DNA of 64,000 nucleotides from Chlorobaculum thiosulfatiphilum. GTDB lineage: Bacteria; Bacteroidota; Chlorobiia; Chlorobiales; Chlorobiaceae. Positions 35,167 to 44,886 of this stretch are shown here, in pieces. The stretch lies in contig NZ_VDCH01000004.1 in NCBI RefSeq assembly GCF_006265165.1, forward strand, positions 81,988-145,987, written 5' to 3'. The position numbers were made by a program, and so were the translations under genes. The notes beneath the pieces were generated by a model. It was given only the letters and a program-made list of their open reading frames with translations. It had not been told where the DNA came from and made no database searches. Each line of letters opens with the position of its first letter. Position 1 is the stretch's first letter.

Positions 35167-36489
35167 ATGGATAACGATATTCTCAAACGGCTCGACCCCG
35201 AGGTTTTCGAGGCGATTGCCAATGAAACGAAACGCCAGACCGAGACGCTTGAACTGATCGCTTCGGAGAACTTCACCAGCAACGCGGTCATGGAAGCGTG
35301 CGGCTCGGTGATGACCAACAAGTACGCCGAGGGCTACCCCGGCAAGCGCTACTACGGCGGCTGCGAGTTCGTCGATGTGGCCGAGAACCTCGCCCGGGAC
35401 CGCGCCAAAAAGCTTTTCGGTTGCGAGTACGTCAACGTGCAGCCCCACTCCGGCTCCAGCGCCAACATGGCGGTGCTCTTCGCCGTGCTCAAGCCGGGCG
35501 ATGCCATCATGGGCCTCGACCTCTCCCACGGCGGCCACCTGACCCACGGCAGCAAGGTAAACTTCTCCGGCCAGTTTTTCGACGCCCACTCCTACGGCGT
35601 CGATAAAGAGACCGGAATCATCGACATGAACAAGGTCGAGGAGCTGGCCATGCAGGTCAAGCCGAAACTCATCATTACCGGCGCGAGCGCATACTCGCAG
35701 GGCTTCGACTTCAAGGCGTTCCGCGAGGTTGCCGACAAGGTCGGCGCGCTGCTCATGGCCGACATCGCGCACCCGGCGGGTCTGGTCGCCGCGGGCCTCT
35801 CCGCCGATCCGATGCCGCACTGCCACTTCGTGACCACCACCACGCACAAAACCCTGCGCGGCCCGCGCGGCGGCATGATTATGATGGGCAAGGATTTCGA
35901 GAATCCGCTCGGCCTGACCATCAACACCAAGAACGGCCCGCGCGTCAAGATGATGAGCGAGGTGATGGACGCCGAGGTGATGCCCGGCATCCAGGGCGGC
36001 CCGCTGATGCACATCATCGCCGGCAAGGCGGTCGCCTTCGGCGAAGCGCTCCAGCCGGAGTTCAAGGCCTACGCGCAGCAGATCAAGGAGAACGCCGCCG
36101 CGATGGCCGCCAAATTCCTCGCTGCCGACTACCACATCGTCAGCGGCGGCACGAAGAATCACCTCATGCTGCTCGACCTGCGCAACAAGAACGTCACCGG
36201 CAAGGTCGCCGAGAACCTCTTGCACGAAGCGGGAATCACGGTCAACAAGAACATGGTGCCCTTCGACGACAAATCGCCGTTCGTCACCAGCGGCATCCGC
36301 GTCGGCACCCCGGCCATGACCACGCGCGGCATGTTGGTCGCCGAGAGCGAGAAGATCGTCGAACTGATCGACCGCGTCATCTCGGCAGCAAACGACGCCA
36401 ATGTCGCCGACGTCTGCAAACAGGTCAGGCAGGAGGTCAAGGAGCTGTGCTTGCAGTTTCCTCTGAACGGCTACGGTTTGCAGTCATAA
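35167..36489 (+). CDS. glyA: Serine hydroxymethyltransferase
   Basis: GlyA interconverts serine and glycine with tetrahydrofolate, feeding C1 units. The 440-residue PLP enzyme has [20 protein letters not shown], the [20 protein letters not shown] block, [32 protein letters not shown] and the PLP lysine motif [15 protein letters not shown]. It ends with [15 protein letters not shown]. An AGGAGGT-like site is not obvious, but ATG 35167 follows ACCTCCACCGGGAGAAAAAAG. A terminator follows. The glycine cleavage P-protein end at the start of the window is too far away to be co-regulated. Confidence 0.96.
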   Translation: MDNDILKRLDPEVFEAIANETKRQTETLELIASENFTSNAVMEACGSVMTNKYAEGYPGKRYYGGCEFVDVAENLARDRAKKLFGCEYVNVQPHSGSSANMAVLFAVLKPGDAIMGLDLSHGGHLTHGSKVNFSGQFFDAHSYGVDKETGIIDMNKVEELAMQVKPKLIITGASAYSQGFDFKAFREVADKVGALLMADIAHPAGLVAAGLSADPMPHCHFVTTTTHKTLRGPRGGMIMMGKDFENPLGLTINTKNGPRVKMMSEVMDAEVMPGIQGGPLMHIIAGKAVAFGEALQPEFKAYAQQIKENAAAMAAKFLAADYHIVSGGTKNHLMLLDLRNKNVTGKVAENLLHEAGITVNKNMVPFDDKSPFVTSGIRVGTPAMTTRGMLVAESEKIVELIDRVISAANDANVADVCKQVRQEVKELCLQFPLNGYGLQS

Positions 36490-36511
36490 GCAGTCAGCGC
36501 TAAAGCATTAC

Positions 36512-36548
36512 AAAGGCCGGTACCTCGCAAAGGTGACCGGCTTTTTTT
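36512..36548 (+). terminator. Terminator after glyA
   Basis: GCCGGT-ACCT and AGGT-ACCGGC type arms (36516-36525 and 36531-36541, one small bulge) close a short loop and are followed by a T-run. Confidence 0.8.
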
Positions 36549-36552
36549 GTGT

Positions 36553-36612
36553 AAGGAAGTGGACGTGGTGGACAAAGAGGGATGGTTTGTTTTTTTGCCC
36601 ACGTCGTCTATT
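36553..36612. repeat. GTGGAC nine-base repeat with inverted tail, locus 7
   Basis: GGAC cores at 36561 and 36570 are 9 bases apart (GTGGACGTG, GTGGACAAA). The same GTGGACAAAG string followed by a T-rich loop and GCCCAC occurs at locus 5 (22784-22833). Confidence 0.6.
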
Positions 36613-36616
36613 CAGT

Positions 36617-37153
36617 TCATTTCGTTCCGAAGCGTTTTTCGAGAGTGTTGATCTGGCGGTTGAGCAGGCTGCACGCATCGATGGTTAGCGTAATGGCGGC
36701 ATTGGCGAAGATTTCAGGCAGGGGTGGGGCGAACGATGAACGCTCGGCTGACTGACGTTTGTGCTTTTGCAGAACCCAGAGGGCGACTTCATCGACGGTG
36801 GCGCATTTTCGGTCTGTCAGCGTTTTGCGCCGCCGGTCGTCATAAGGCCACACGCTCATGTTGTTCTGACGCAGAAATCCCTCGTAATCAAGCCGAAGTT
36901 CTTCCAGACTTTCTCGGGCAACGCGGTTCAGTTCGAGTTCGGTTGTTTTTGACGTGGCTGAGACCTGGCTTCCTTTCACGATGTTTTGCACCGTCGATAT
37001 TGCCTCCTGAACCATCCGGTCATGGGAACGGTTGCGCTTATCGATGTAGCGGTTGCAGAATCGAACGGTTAAGTCATAGAGCAGTCGCGCGACCTGAAAG
37101 CTTTCAAGCTCTTTGTACCCGCCATGCTCAGGGATCGGTGGTTCTGTGCTCAC
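36617..37153 (-). CDS. Four-helix-bundle suffix-domain protein
   Basis: The protein resembles the S23/Avd-like four-helix bundle group that carries an extra C-terminal 'suffix' domain. The signature GGYKELESFQVARLLYDLT is followed by RFCNRYIDKRNRSHDRMVQEA and ARESLEELRLDYEGFLRQ. The family usually begins a few residues before the GGY block. GTG 37153 fits this, whereas the open frame also reaches a TTG at 37195, and neither has a clear ribosome site. The product is about 178 residues. Members are found next to retron-type and rRNA-linked elements as well as alone. The function is unknown. Confidence 0.7.
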   Translation of the reverse strand: MSTEPPIPEHGGYKELESFQVARLLYDLTVRFCNRYIDKRNRSHDRMVQEAISTVQNIVKGSQVSATSKTTELELNRVARESLEELRLDYEGFLRQNNMSVWPYDDRRRKTLTDRKCATVDEVALWVLQKHKRQSAERSSFAPPLPEIFANAAITLTIDACSLLNRQINTLEKRFGTK

Positions 37154-37353
37154 TATTTTGCTGCGAAGGGGTTTTGGGGTAACGCAACAGCTCAATGTAG
37201 TGAAAAATAAGCAAAAAAATGAATAGTAAATTTATGTTTTGCTGATTGTTTCCAAACCGTCCATTTTGTCCGCATCTTGAAATTCCGGCGTGCAACCAGC
37301 ACCGCGTTGTGGCTATATTGGGCATAAACAACAGACCAAAAGAGAGGGGAAAA

Positions 37354-37497
37354 ATGCTGTCAAACCTCCTTCTGATTGCCATTACCATCCTGGCCGCGAT
37401 CATCGTCGTGGCGTTGCTGCTCCGTCCAGTGGTGCGCTGGCTGGCGAATGAATGGCACGCGGCAAAGAGCCGGAATTACCCGAACCGTTTGCAATGA
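37354..37497 (+). CDS. Small single-pass membrane protein (47 residues)
   Basis: ATG 37354 follows a strong ribosome site (GAGAGGGG, 6 bases before). The product begins MLSNLLLIAITILAAIIVVA. That is one membrane helix (about 4-24), followed by RPVVRWLANEWHAAKSRNYPN, a short basic amphipathic tail. No family recognised. The longer open frame upstream (to 37246) does not read as coding. The quality of the ribosome site and the clean membrane segment make it a plausible real gene. Confidence 0.6.
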   Translation: MLSNLLLIAITILAAIIVVALLLRPVVRWLANEWHAAKSRNYPNRLQ

Positions 37498-37693
37498 GGT
37501 TACCGTTTGCCGCCGCGCTTCGCCGCGCGGACGCGGCGAAGCCATTCGGCGAAGCCGCCTTTTACGGGTGAGTTCAGGGAAGGTGGATGGCGTGGACGGG
37601 CGTTGCCTTGTTGATGGGTGAAATCGCAACCGCTCAATGTAGCGAAAAGGTTACGGTACCAATCCTTGTCCATCCCCGTCCATTTCTCCCACC

Positions 37694-39595
37694 TCACTCC
37701 CCCAGAATCCCCCGGATCGACTCGTCCACCTCTTGCTCCATTGTTTTCAAGCGGTTGTTGAGGTCGTGGAGTTGCGCGAAGAGCTGTTTCTCTTCCTGTT
37801 TTTCCGTGGTGGCGGCGAGGCGGGCGAGGAGTTCCTGCTTCTCTTTCTGCAATGGCTCAAGCACGAGCGTCTTCACTGCCACGAGGAAGTGGGAGAGGCA
37901 GCGGCGGGCGTGTTGTTCGATTTCGGCGAGGGTTGGGCGCGTGGTTTCGTTGACCGGGAGGCGGAAGAGGATGTCGAAGGCGAGGTTGCTCGCCTCCTCC
38001 ATGCCGATGGAGCTGATCTCCGAGGTGATGTCGATGTGGCCGTCCCGTCCGCCCATCTCCCGGAAGCGCCTGACCAGATAGCTGAAGATGGCTTGCGCGG
38101 CGGGGTGTTCGAGGTGGAACATCGATTCGTGCGAGGCGGCGAAGTCGAGCACTTCGTTGCCGTAAAAGGTGCTTTCGATCAGTGCTTCGAGGAAGGTGCG
38201 CTCCGTCACCGAGAGCGGCGCTCGCTTTGCGGGCGGCTTCGGGGCCGGTTCATCGCGGCGGCGCTCTCGTGGTTCTCGCGAGCCGCTGCGCTCACCGCCA
38301 GCCATCGCCTTCCGGAGCGTCTCGCGGCTGAGGTCGAGCTTTTTGGACAGTTCGTCGAGATACAGCTCTTTCTGCACCGGATCGGCGATGAACGAGATGC
38401 TCCGCGTCATGACGGAGACCGCTTTCGAGGCCGTGTCGGGACTCTCCATCCATCCCGCGTCGCGGTAGCAGCGGAGCTGGAAATCCTGGAACGAGGCGCG
38501 TTCGTGCTCCAGCACCTCAACGAATGCCTCCTTGCCGCGATTGTGGATGAAGCTGTCGGGGTCTTCGTTGCCGGGCAGCATCACCACCCACGGCGTCAGC
38601 CCCTCGGCAAGCAGGATGTCGATTCCCGCGAGCATCGATTTCTTGCCGGCGTTGTCGCCGTCGTAGAGGAAGAGTACGCGCGAGGTGTAGCGCTTCAGGA
38701 TTTTCGCCTGGTGGCGGGTGAGCGCGGTGCCGCACGAGGCGACCGTGTTCGGGAAGCCCGCCTGGTGCATGGCGATCACATCCATGTACCCCTCGACGAG
38801 AATGGCCGTCTCCCGCCGCCGGATTTCGTCCTTCGCGGCGTGCATTCCGTAGAGCAGCTTCGACTTCTCGAAGGAGGCGCTCTCCGGCGAGTTGATGTAC
38901 TTCGGCGTTTCGGCGTCGGTCGACAGCGTCCGTCCGCCGAAGCCCGCGACCTGGCCGCCGACGGTCAGAATCGGGAAGATGACGCGGTTGCGGAAGGTGT
39001 CGTACATCGAGTTGCGCTTCGGGTGGCGCGTCAAGAGGCCGAGCGCGATCAGGTGCTCGATCGGCGCGCCGTCGCGCTCCGCCGCGTGGAGCAGGCTCTC
39101 CCACGATTCGGGCGCGAAGCCGAGGCCGAAGCGGCGGATGGTGGCGGGTTCGAGTCCCCGGTTGCCGATGAGGTAGGCGAGCGCCGGGCTTCCGGCTTCG
39201 CTTTGCAGGGTGCTGTGGAACAGCCGCGCGGCCCAGCGGAGCGTGTCGAACTGGCCGCTCTCCCGCTTCTCCTCACGCTGCGCCCGCTCCGTCCGGTACT
39301 TGCCGGTGTCGATCCCCGCGCGCTTGGCCAGCATCTCGACCGCTTCGGGAAAGGTCACCTTCTCCATCTCCATGATGAAGGTGAAGACGTTGCCCCCCTT
39401 GCCGCTCGAAAAGCACTTGTAAATCTGTTTGTCGGGCGAGACGATGAACGACGGGGTTTTCTCCTGCGTGAAGGGCGAGAGCGCCTTGAAGCGGTGGCCC
39501 GACGGTTGCAGCCGGACATAATCCGACACAACGTCAACAATGTCCGTGCTTTGGCGGACTTCGTCGATCATGCGTTCCGGTATCATGCCTGCCAT
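37694..39595 (-). CDS. dnaG: DNA primase DnaG with degenerate zinc site
   Basis: DnaG makes RNA primers for replication. The 633-residue protein is full length. The N-terminal zinc-ribbon block is recognisable (LSPFTQEKTPSFIV, YKCFSSGKGGNVFTF). However, the CHC2 ligands are Ser40, Thr43, Cys61 and Ser64 instead of Cys, His, Cys, Cys, so it cannot bind zinc in the usual way. The catalytic core has RVIFPI, GGRTLS, the Toprim glutamate in AILVEGYMDVIAMHQAG, CGTALTRHQAKIL and FLYDGDNAGKKS. The C-terminal helicase-interaction domain is present. Similar substitutions occur in Bacteroidetes as I recall, so this may be lineage-wide. The start is ATG 39595. rpoD is not adjacent in the window. Confidence 0.94.
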   Translation of the reverse strand: MAGMIPERMIDEVRQSTDIVDVVSDYVRLQPSGHRFKALSPFTQEKTPSFIVSPDKQIYKCFSSGKGGNVFTFIMEMEKVTFPEAVEMLAKRAGIDTGKYRTERAQREEKRESGQFDTLRWAARLFHSTLQSEAGSPALAYLIGNRGLEPATIRRFGLGFAPESWESLLHAAERDGAPIEHLIALGLLTRHPKRNSMYDTFRNRVIFPILTVGGQVAGFGGRTLSTDAETPKYINSPESASFEKSKLLYGMHAAKDEIRRRETAILVEGYMDVIAMHQAGFPNTVASCGTALTRHQAKILKRYTSRVLFLYDGDNAGKKSMLAGIDILLAEGLTPWVVMLPGNEDPDSFIHNRGKEAFVEVLEHERASFQDFQLRCYRDAGWMESPDTASKAVSVMTRSISFIADPVQKELYLDELSKKLDLSRETLRKAMAGGERSGSREPRERRRDEPAPKPPAKRAPLSVTERTFLEALIESTFYGNEVLDFAASHESMFHLEHPAAQAIFSYLVRRFREMGGRDGHIDITSEISSIGMEEASNLAFDILFRLPVNETTRPTLAEIEQHARRCLSHFLVAVKTLVLEPLQKEKQELLARLAATTEKQEEKQLFAQLHDLNNRLKTMEQEVDESIRGILGE

Positions 39596-39986
39596 GTGCT
39601 TGTCCTTTTCTTTTTCTGTTCGATGCTATGATAAACCGAAAAAAATGAAAACGCAATGCCTGGCGATTCTCGTTCATCAGAGCCCGTCCGGCTCTCTTTT
39701 TCTGAAAAAAAATCGCTTTTCGAGGCGATTTCCCTCAGCGTTCGTTGCCTGAGTGGTTGGCGAGTCAGTGCTTTATTACTACATTATCACAGTAACAGCC
39801 TCTTTTTCTGATTGGATTTAGAATTATCGGCCTTGCAGTTTCTTCATACCGCCTCATGAGTATCCTTTCCCGAAACGCCTGCCCCGCCGGCGGGCTTGCA
39901 AGTGACCTTCCGGATGCGCTTTATTCTGACTTGAAAGAGGGCTTTGTCGTGGATTCCGTTACTTCCAACATCTCAATACCAACCAT
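39596..39986. other. Intergenic region between dnaG and exbB
   Basis: This 391-base divergent promoter region holds no convincing gene. A short open frame at 39645-39752 has no coding character. The AT-rich stretch near 39770-39830 is likely to carry the exbB promoter, but I could not assign boxes. Confidence 0.45.
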
Positions 39987-40736
39987 ATGAAACAGGGATT
40001 TTTTACGGCGATACTGATTGTGGTGACCTACGCGGTATCCCTCGGTTTTTATGTCTGGATGGGCACGACGCCACCGGAATCCATGTTCCACGCCGTCTGG
40101 AAAGGCGGGCCTGTCGTTTCGGTGCTGATGGCGCTGATCCTGATGGTGATCGCCTACATCGTCGAGCGAATCGTCGCCCTGAACAAGGCTTCCGGCAAAG
40201 GCTCGATCACGGAGTTCGTGCAGAGCCTCAAGCAGGATGTCGATTCGGGTTCCATCGATCAGGCGATCTCCCGCTGCGACGACCATCAGAGTTCGCTTGC
40301 CGCCGTGATGCGCGCCGTGCTCGACCGCTACAAGATGCTTGCCGTGCACAACGTGACCGACCGCGAAAAGCGCATCAGCGAGATGCAGAAGGCGGTCGAG
40401 GAGGCGACCCTCATGGAGATGCCGCTGCTCGAAAAGAACCTCGTCGCCATCTCGACCATCGCCTCCATCTCCACGATGGTCGGCCTGCTTGGCACCACGC
40501 TCGGCATGATCCGCGCCTTCGCGGCGATGGCCACCAGCGGCGCGCCCGACGCGGTGCAGCTCTCGCTCGGCATCTCCGAGGCGCTCTTCAACACGGCGCT
40601 CGGCATTCTCGGCGGCATCATGGGCATCGTGACCTACAACGTCTTCACCAACAAGGTTGACCGCTTCAGCTACCAGATCGACGAGGCGGCGTTCTACATC
40701 ATCCAGACCCTCGGCTCCGGCAAATCCCAATTGTGA
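39987..40736 (+). CDS. exbB: MotA/TolQ/ExbB proton channel protein
   Basis: ExbB with ExbD uses the proton gradient to energise TonB for outer-membrane transport. The 249-residue protein has an N-terminal helix (5-25), a second one near 40-60, and the two conserved helices of the family near 150-178 (ISTIASISTMVGLLGTTLGMI) and 194-220 (SEALFNTALGILGGIMGIVTYN). It begins at ATG 39987. The next gene starts 3 bases after its stop, so exbB-exbD-exbD-tonB is one operon. TolQ cannot be excluded by sequence, but the TonB gene downstream supports ExbB. Confidence 0.92.
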   Translation: MKQGFFTAILIVVTYAVSLGFYVWMGTTPPESMFHAVWKGGPVVSVLMALILMVIAYIVERIVALNKASGKGSITEFVQSLKQDVDSGSIDQAISRCDDHQSSLAAVMRAVLDRYKMLAVHNVTDREKRISEMQKAVEEATLMEMPLLEKNLVAISTIASISTMVGLLGTTLGMIRAFAAMATSGAPDAVQLSLGISEALFNTALGILGGIMGIVTYNVFTNKVDRFSYQIDEAAFYIIQTLGSGKSQL

Positions 40737-40739
40737 ACC

Positions 40740-41273
40740 ATGTCCAAAATCAAGGCAAAAAGGGTAGGGTTCCGGCTCGACATGACGCCGATGGTCGATG
40801 TGGCGTTTCTGCTGCTGACCTTTTTCATGCTGACCACCAAGTTCCGTCCGCCGGAAGCGGTGACGATCGACCTGCCCTCCTCGCACTCCAACATGAAGCT
40901 GCCGGAGTCCGACGTGCTGACCGTGACCGTCGCCAATGACAATTCGATCTACATGGGCGTTTCGTCGCAGCGCACCAGGGAGCGGCTGTTCGACACGGTG
41001 GTCAGGCCGAAGCTCGAAAATGCGGGTGTCTCAAAAGCGGCGGTGGCCGATTCGCTCAAGCGCTTCAGGCTCGACGAGAGCTTCAAAATCGAAAAGGAGG
41101 AGCTTGCCCGCTACATCATGATGTCGCGCTTCGCCGACCAGCGGCTCAGGCCGGTGATCCGGGCGGACAACAAGGCCGATTACGAGTCGGTAAACTACGT
41201 TATTAAAGTGTTCAAGAAGATGAACCTGCTCAACTTCAACCTCGTGACCGTTCTCGAAAAGGAGGTGCGCTGA
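40740..41273 (+). CDS. exbD: Biopolymer transport protein ExbD (first copy)
   Basis: The 177-residue protein has a basic cytoplasmic N-terminus ([26 protein letters not shown]). One membrane helix follows (about 19-37), with the key Asp in the [16 protein letters not shown] block. The periplasmic domain is ~130 residues. ExbD is the proton-translocating partner of ExbB. It overlaps nothing but sits 3 bases after exbB and 1 base before the second ExbD. The second copy shares the same N-terminal helix motif but differs in its periplasmic part. Confidence 0.92.
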   Translation: MSKIKAKRVGFRLDMTPMVDVAFLLLTFFMLTTKFRPPEAVTIDLPSSHSNMKLPESDVLTVTVANDNSIYMGVSSQRTRERLFDTVVRPKLENAGVSKAAVADSLKRFRLDESFKIEKEELARYIMMSRFADQRLRPVIRADNKADYESVNYVIKVFKKMNLLNFNLVTVLEKEVR

Positions 41274-41274
41274 T

Positions 41275-41805
41275 ATGGGCATGGTCGATTCACCCGGAGA
41301 ACGGCGCGGCTCGAAGCGAAGCGCGCGCCAGCGCAAACGGCTCGGTTTCAAGCTCGACATGACGCCGATGGTCGATGTGGCGTTCCTGCTGCTCACCTTT
41401 TTCATGCTGACGACGACGTTCGCCAAGTCGAACACGATGGAGATCAACATACCGCCGGAGACGGGCGAGGTGTCAGTCGCGGAGCTGAACGTCATGACGC
41501 TTCGGGTGCCCGGCGACGGCTTCGCCTATTGGTCACTCGGCGAGGCGGCGCCACGCCGCGTACCGCTCTACGAGAGCGCCGACGCCCACGCATCGCTCGG
41601 CAGCGAGCTTCGCCAGGTGCTGCGGCAGGAGACCGGCAGAAACCGGAAGATGGTGATCGTCGTCAGGATCAGCGACAAGGCCAAATACAAATCGCTGGTT
41701 GACATCATCGACGAGTTCAACCTGATGAAGATCGACCGCTTCAGCCTCGACGAGTTCACTCCAGAGGACGAAGCTGCAACCCAGAAGGCCGTGGCCATGC
41801 GCTGA
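41275..41805 (+). CDS. exbD: Biopolymer transport protein ExbD (second copy)
   Basis: This second ExbD of 176 residues follows the first with a 1-base gap. Its N-terminus has the same [26 protein letters not shown] block, but a longer basic leader ([17 protein letters not shown]). The periplasmic domain ([24 protein letters not shown] onward) is distinct from the first copy. Bacteroidetes and Chlorobi often carry two tandem ExbD proteins, which may form mixed assemblies with ExbB. The tonB gene follows after 39 bases. Confidence 0.92.
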   Translation: MGMVDSPGERRGSKRSARQRKRLGFKLDMTPMVDVAFLLLTFFMLTTTFAKSNTMEINIPPETGEVSVAELNVMTLRVPGDGFAYWSLGEAAPRRVPLYESADAHASLGSELRQVLRQETGRNRKMVIVVRISDKAKYKSLVDIIDEFNLMKIDRFSLDEFTPEDEAATQKAVAMR

Positions 41806-41844
41806 TGGCGCGGTTCGTGAACCAGAAAACAGGAGTACGGAAAG

Positions 41845-42645
41845 GTGTCGTCAAAGTTACAAACAGTGCATGATGAGGCGGCCCGGAAGGCGCAGCGGTG
41901 GTCTTTCCGCGAGCAGTTCCTCGATACCGACCGGCTGAGGCGGATCAGCTACGGCAATCTCGTCCTCCGGCGGGAGGCTCATCTGTTCCTGACTCACGGC
42001 GTGGTCGTGGCCGTGCTCTTCCTGCTGCTCTTCTGGCTTGTCAGCGCCAACTGGAGCCGCGCCATGGCGATGTTCGGCGGCGAGTCAAGCAAGCAGACGG
42101 CGGTTGAGTGCTACGAAGTGGTCACCAACGTGACGCAGTTGCCGCCGCCTCCGCCTATGGCTCCGGAGCCGCCGAAGGTGAGCGCGGCAGCCGCGCCGGT
42201 GGATGCGCCGAAGGTGGGCAAGATCAAAAAGGTGGCCGAAGCGCCGGCAGATCAGACCTTCGCCACGCAGAAGGAGATCAAGCAGGCGATCACGCAAGGC
42301 TCGGCCTCACAGGATGGCGGCGGTTCGGCGTCGTGCGACACGGTCGTGGAGTTCATGAACTGCCAGAATCCGCCGACGGTGGTCAGCACGCCGAGGCTCA
42401 TGTACCCGGAAATGGCGAGGATCGCCGGATTGGAAGGGCGTGTTTTCGTGCGGGTGCTCATCAGCGAGGAGGGCCGTCCGATGAAAGCCGAGATCGTCAA
42501 GCGCATCCCCGCCGACCAGACGGTGTTCGACAGGGAGGCGACACGCATCGCGATGGAGACGAAGTACACCGCAGGTGTGCAGAACGGCAGGAGGGTGCGA
42601 GTCTGGATGACCATCCCGGTGCGGTTTACGCTGCACGAAGGGTGA
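41845..42645 (+). CDS. tonB: TonB family protein
   Basis: TonB transmits ExbBD energy to outer-membrane receptors. GTG 41845 is preferred because AGGAG lies 13 bases before and the frame fits. The 266-residue protein has a basic N-terminal cytoplasmic part (about 1-49), one membrane helix (50-69, HGVVVAVLFLLLFWLVSA) and a proline-rich spacer near 98-112 (LPPPPPMAPEPPKV). The C-terminal TonB domain reads TPRLMYPEMARIAGLEGRVFVRV, EGRPMKAEIVKRIP and RVRVWMTIPVRFTL. The conserved periplasmic fold and the operon position support the call. It is the last gene of the exb operon. Confidence 0.92.
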   Translation: MSSKLQTVHDEAARKAQRWSFREQFLDTDRLRRISYGNLVLRREAHLFLTHGVVVAVLFLLLFWLVSANWSRAMAMFGGESSKQTAVECYEVVTNVTQLPPPPPMAPEPPKVSAAAAPVDAPKVGKIKKVAEAPADQTFATQKEIKQAITQGSASQDGGGSASCDTVVEFMNCQNPPTVVSTPRLMYPEMARIAGLEGRVFVRVLISEEGRPMKAEIVKRIPADQTVFDREATRIAMETKYTAGVQNGRRVRVWMTIPVRFTLHEG

Positions 42646-42715
42646 AGCGAATGCTGAGTTATGAATGATGAATTGAAGAACGATTTCTGTATTTGACTGT
42701 CATTCTGAACGGAGC

Positions 42716-42796
42716 AAAGCGTTCAGGAAACGGCTGAAAAAGTATCGGATGACGCAGAGCATGAGCGGCAAAGGCCATTGTTACGACAATGCTGTA
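42716..42796 (+). pseudogene. Remnant of an IS3-family transposase (rve) gene
   Basis: In frame at 42716 the DNA reads [16 protein letters not shown] and then [10 protein letters not shown]. This matches the DDE-region segment of IS3-type OrfB (around QSMSxKGxCYDNA). Nothing else of the gene is present. The match ends exactly where an inverted copy of the preceding bases begins at 42794. It lies between tonB and the tRNA-Gly pair. Confidence 0.65.
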
Positions 42797-42811
42797 ACAA
42801 TGGCCTTTGCC
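42767..42811. repeat. 18-bp fold-back palindrome at the transposase scrap
   Basis: GGCAAAGGCCATTGTTAC at 42767-42784 is perfectly inverted at 42794-42811 with a 9-base loop. The left arm overlaps the transposase homology and the right arm starts right after it. Confidence 0.85.
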
Positions 42812-42826
42812 TGGTTCGCCGTAAAA

Positions 42827-42857
42827 CAAAAAAGCCTCCGTATCTGGAGGCTTTTTT
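42827..42857 (-). terminator. Terminator after the first tRNA-Gly
   Basis: AAAAAAGCCTCC pairs with GGAGGCTTTTTTT around a 6-base loop. On the minus strand the T-run follows the stem, so it ends the tRNA transcript. Confidence 0.85.
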
Positions 42858-42864
42858 TATCGTC

Positions 42865-42939
<75 letters not shown>

Positions 42940-43024
42940 GTCTGGTCAAGTGGGCTTAGTATAGGGAAAAATCCTTTTTCGTGCAACAGGTCGGTGAATT
43001 TTTTACGACTTTTCGGAGGGTTTT

Positions 43025-43050
43025 GTAGGGGCGAACCTGTGTGTCTGCCC
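43025..43050. repeat. Dispersed GTAGGGGC repeat, copy 2
   Basis: GTAGGGGCGAACCTG followed by TGTGTCTGCCC lies between the two tRNA-Gly genes and closely matches the copy upstream of cutA. Confidence 0.6.
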
Positions 43051-43066
43051 GCTTCGCCCACAAAAC

Positions 43067-43095
43067 AAAAAAGCCTCCGTATCTGGAGGCTTTTT
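43067..43095 (-). terminator. Terminator after the second tRNA-Gly
   Basis: The same AAGCCTCC/GGAGGCTT stem as for copy 1 is present, with a slightly shorter T-run (two fewer bases). Confidence 0.85.
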
Positions 43096-43101
43096 ATCGT
43101 C

Positions 43102-43176
<75 letters not shown>

Positions 43177-43255
43177 GTCTGGTCAAGTGGGCTTATTATA
43201 GGGAAAAAGCTGTTTTCATGCAAGAGGGGAAAGAAAAAAAATGTGCCGGGCGTGA

Positions 43256-43292
43256 CGGTGGACGAAGTGGACGTTGTGGACTTGGTGGACGG
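43256..43292. repeat. GTGGAC nine-base tandem repeat, locus 8
   Basis: GGAC cores at 43260, 43269, 43278 and 43287 are exactly 9 bases apart (units GTGGACGAA, GTGGACGTT, GTGGACTTG). It is the most regular copy of the family, between tRNA-Gly copy 2 and trpB. Confidence 0.85.
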
Positions 43293-43341
43293 AAAGGCGA
43301 ACACGATATGTATGGGGCGGATTTTGTGGTTGCCTGTTGCC

Positions 43342-43366
43342 GGGCGGCCACAAGAGCCGCCCCTAC
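43342..43366. repeat. Dispersed GTAGGGGC repeat, palindromic form
   Basis: GGGCGGCC and GCCGCCCCTAC flank a short loop just after the trpB stop, matching the end of the GTAGGGGC family. Confidence 0.5.
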
Positions 43367-43375
43367 AAGGTTTTC

Positions 43376-44578
<1,203 letters not shown>

Positions 44579-44886
44579 AAAGCGTTGCAAAGAGTTATGG
44601 AGAGCGCCGCCGTTTTCTTGCGAGCTGACAGCCAGCGATCTCCTGTAGCTGTTGTGAATCGTTTGTCCGTTGTCGGCCGCAGTTTGCCAGACGCCGACGC
44701 AGGAAATTTGTCATAAAATATAGAAACCTTTCGGTCAATTATCCATTTTCCGTTGCCATTTTGTGCTGACTTTCGCGGCGCGAGATGTTCCGAAGAGCTA
44801 TCGATTAAGGAGAAAGGTTTCATATATTCATGATTCGTTCTGGTTGAATAAATTTTCAGCGTCCGGTAACCCAGCATGATCCGCCC
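44579..44886. other. Divergent promoter region of trpB and lptD
   Basis: About 308 bases with no gene. A trp leader peptide or attenuator was looked for and not found. Confidence 0.4.

Noticed and set aside
44579..44886. trp leader or attenuator upstream of trpB
   Set aside because: There is no short peptide rich in tryptophan codons and no alternative stems.
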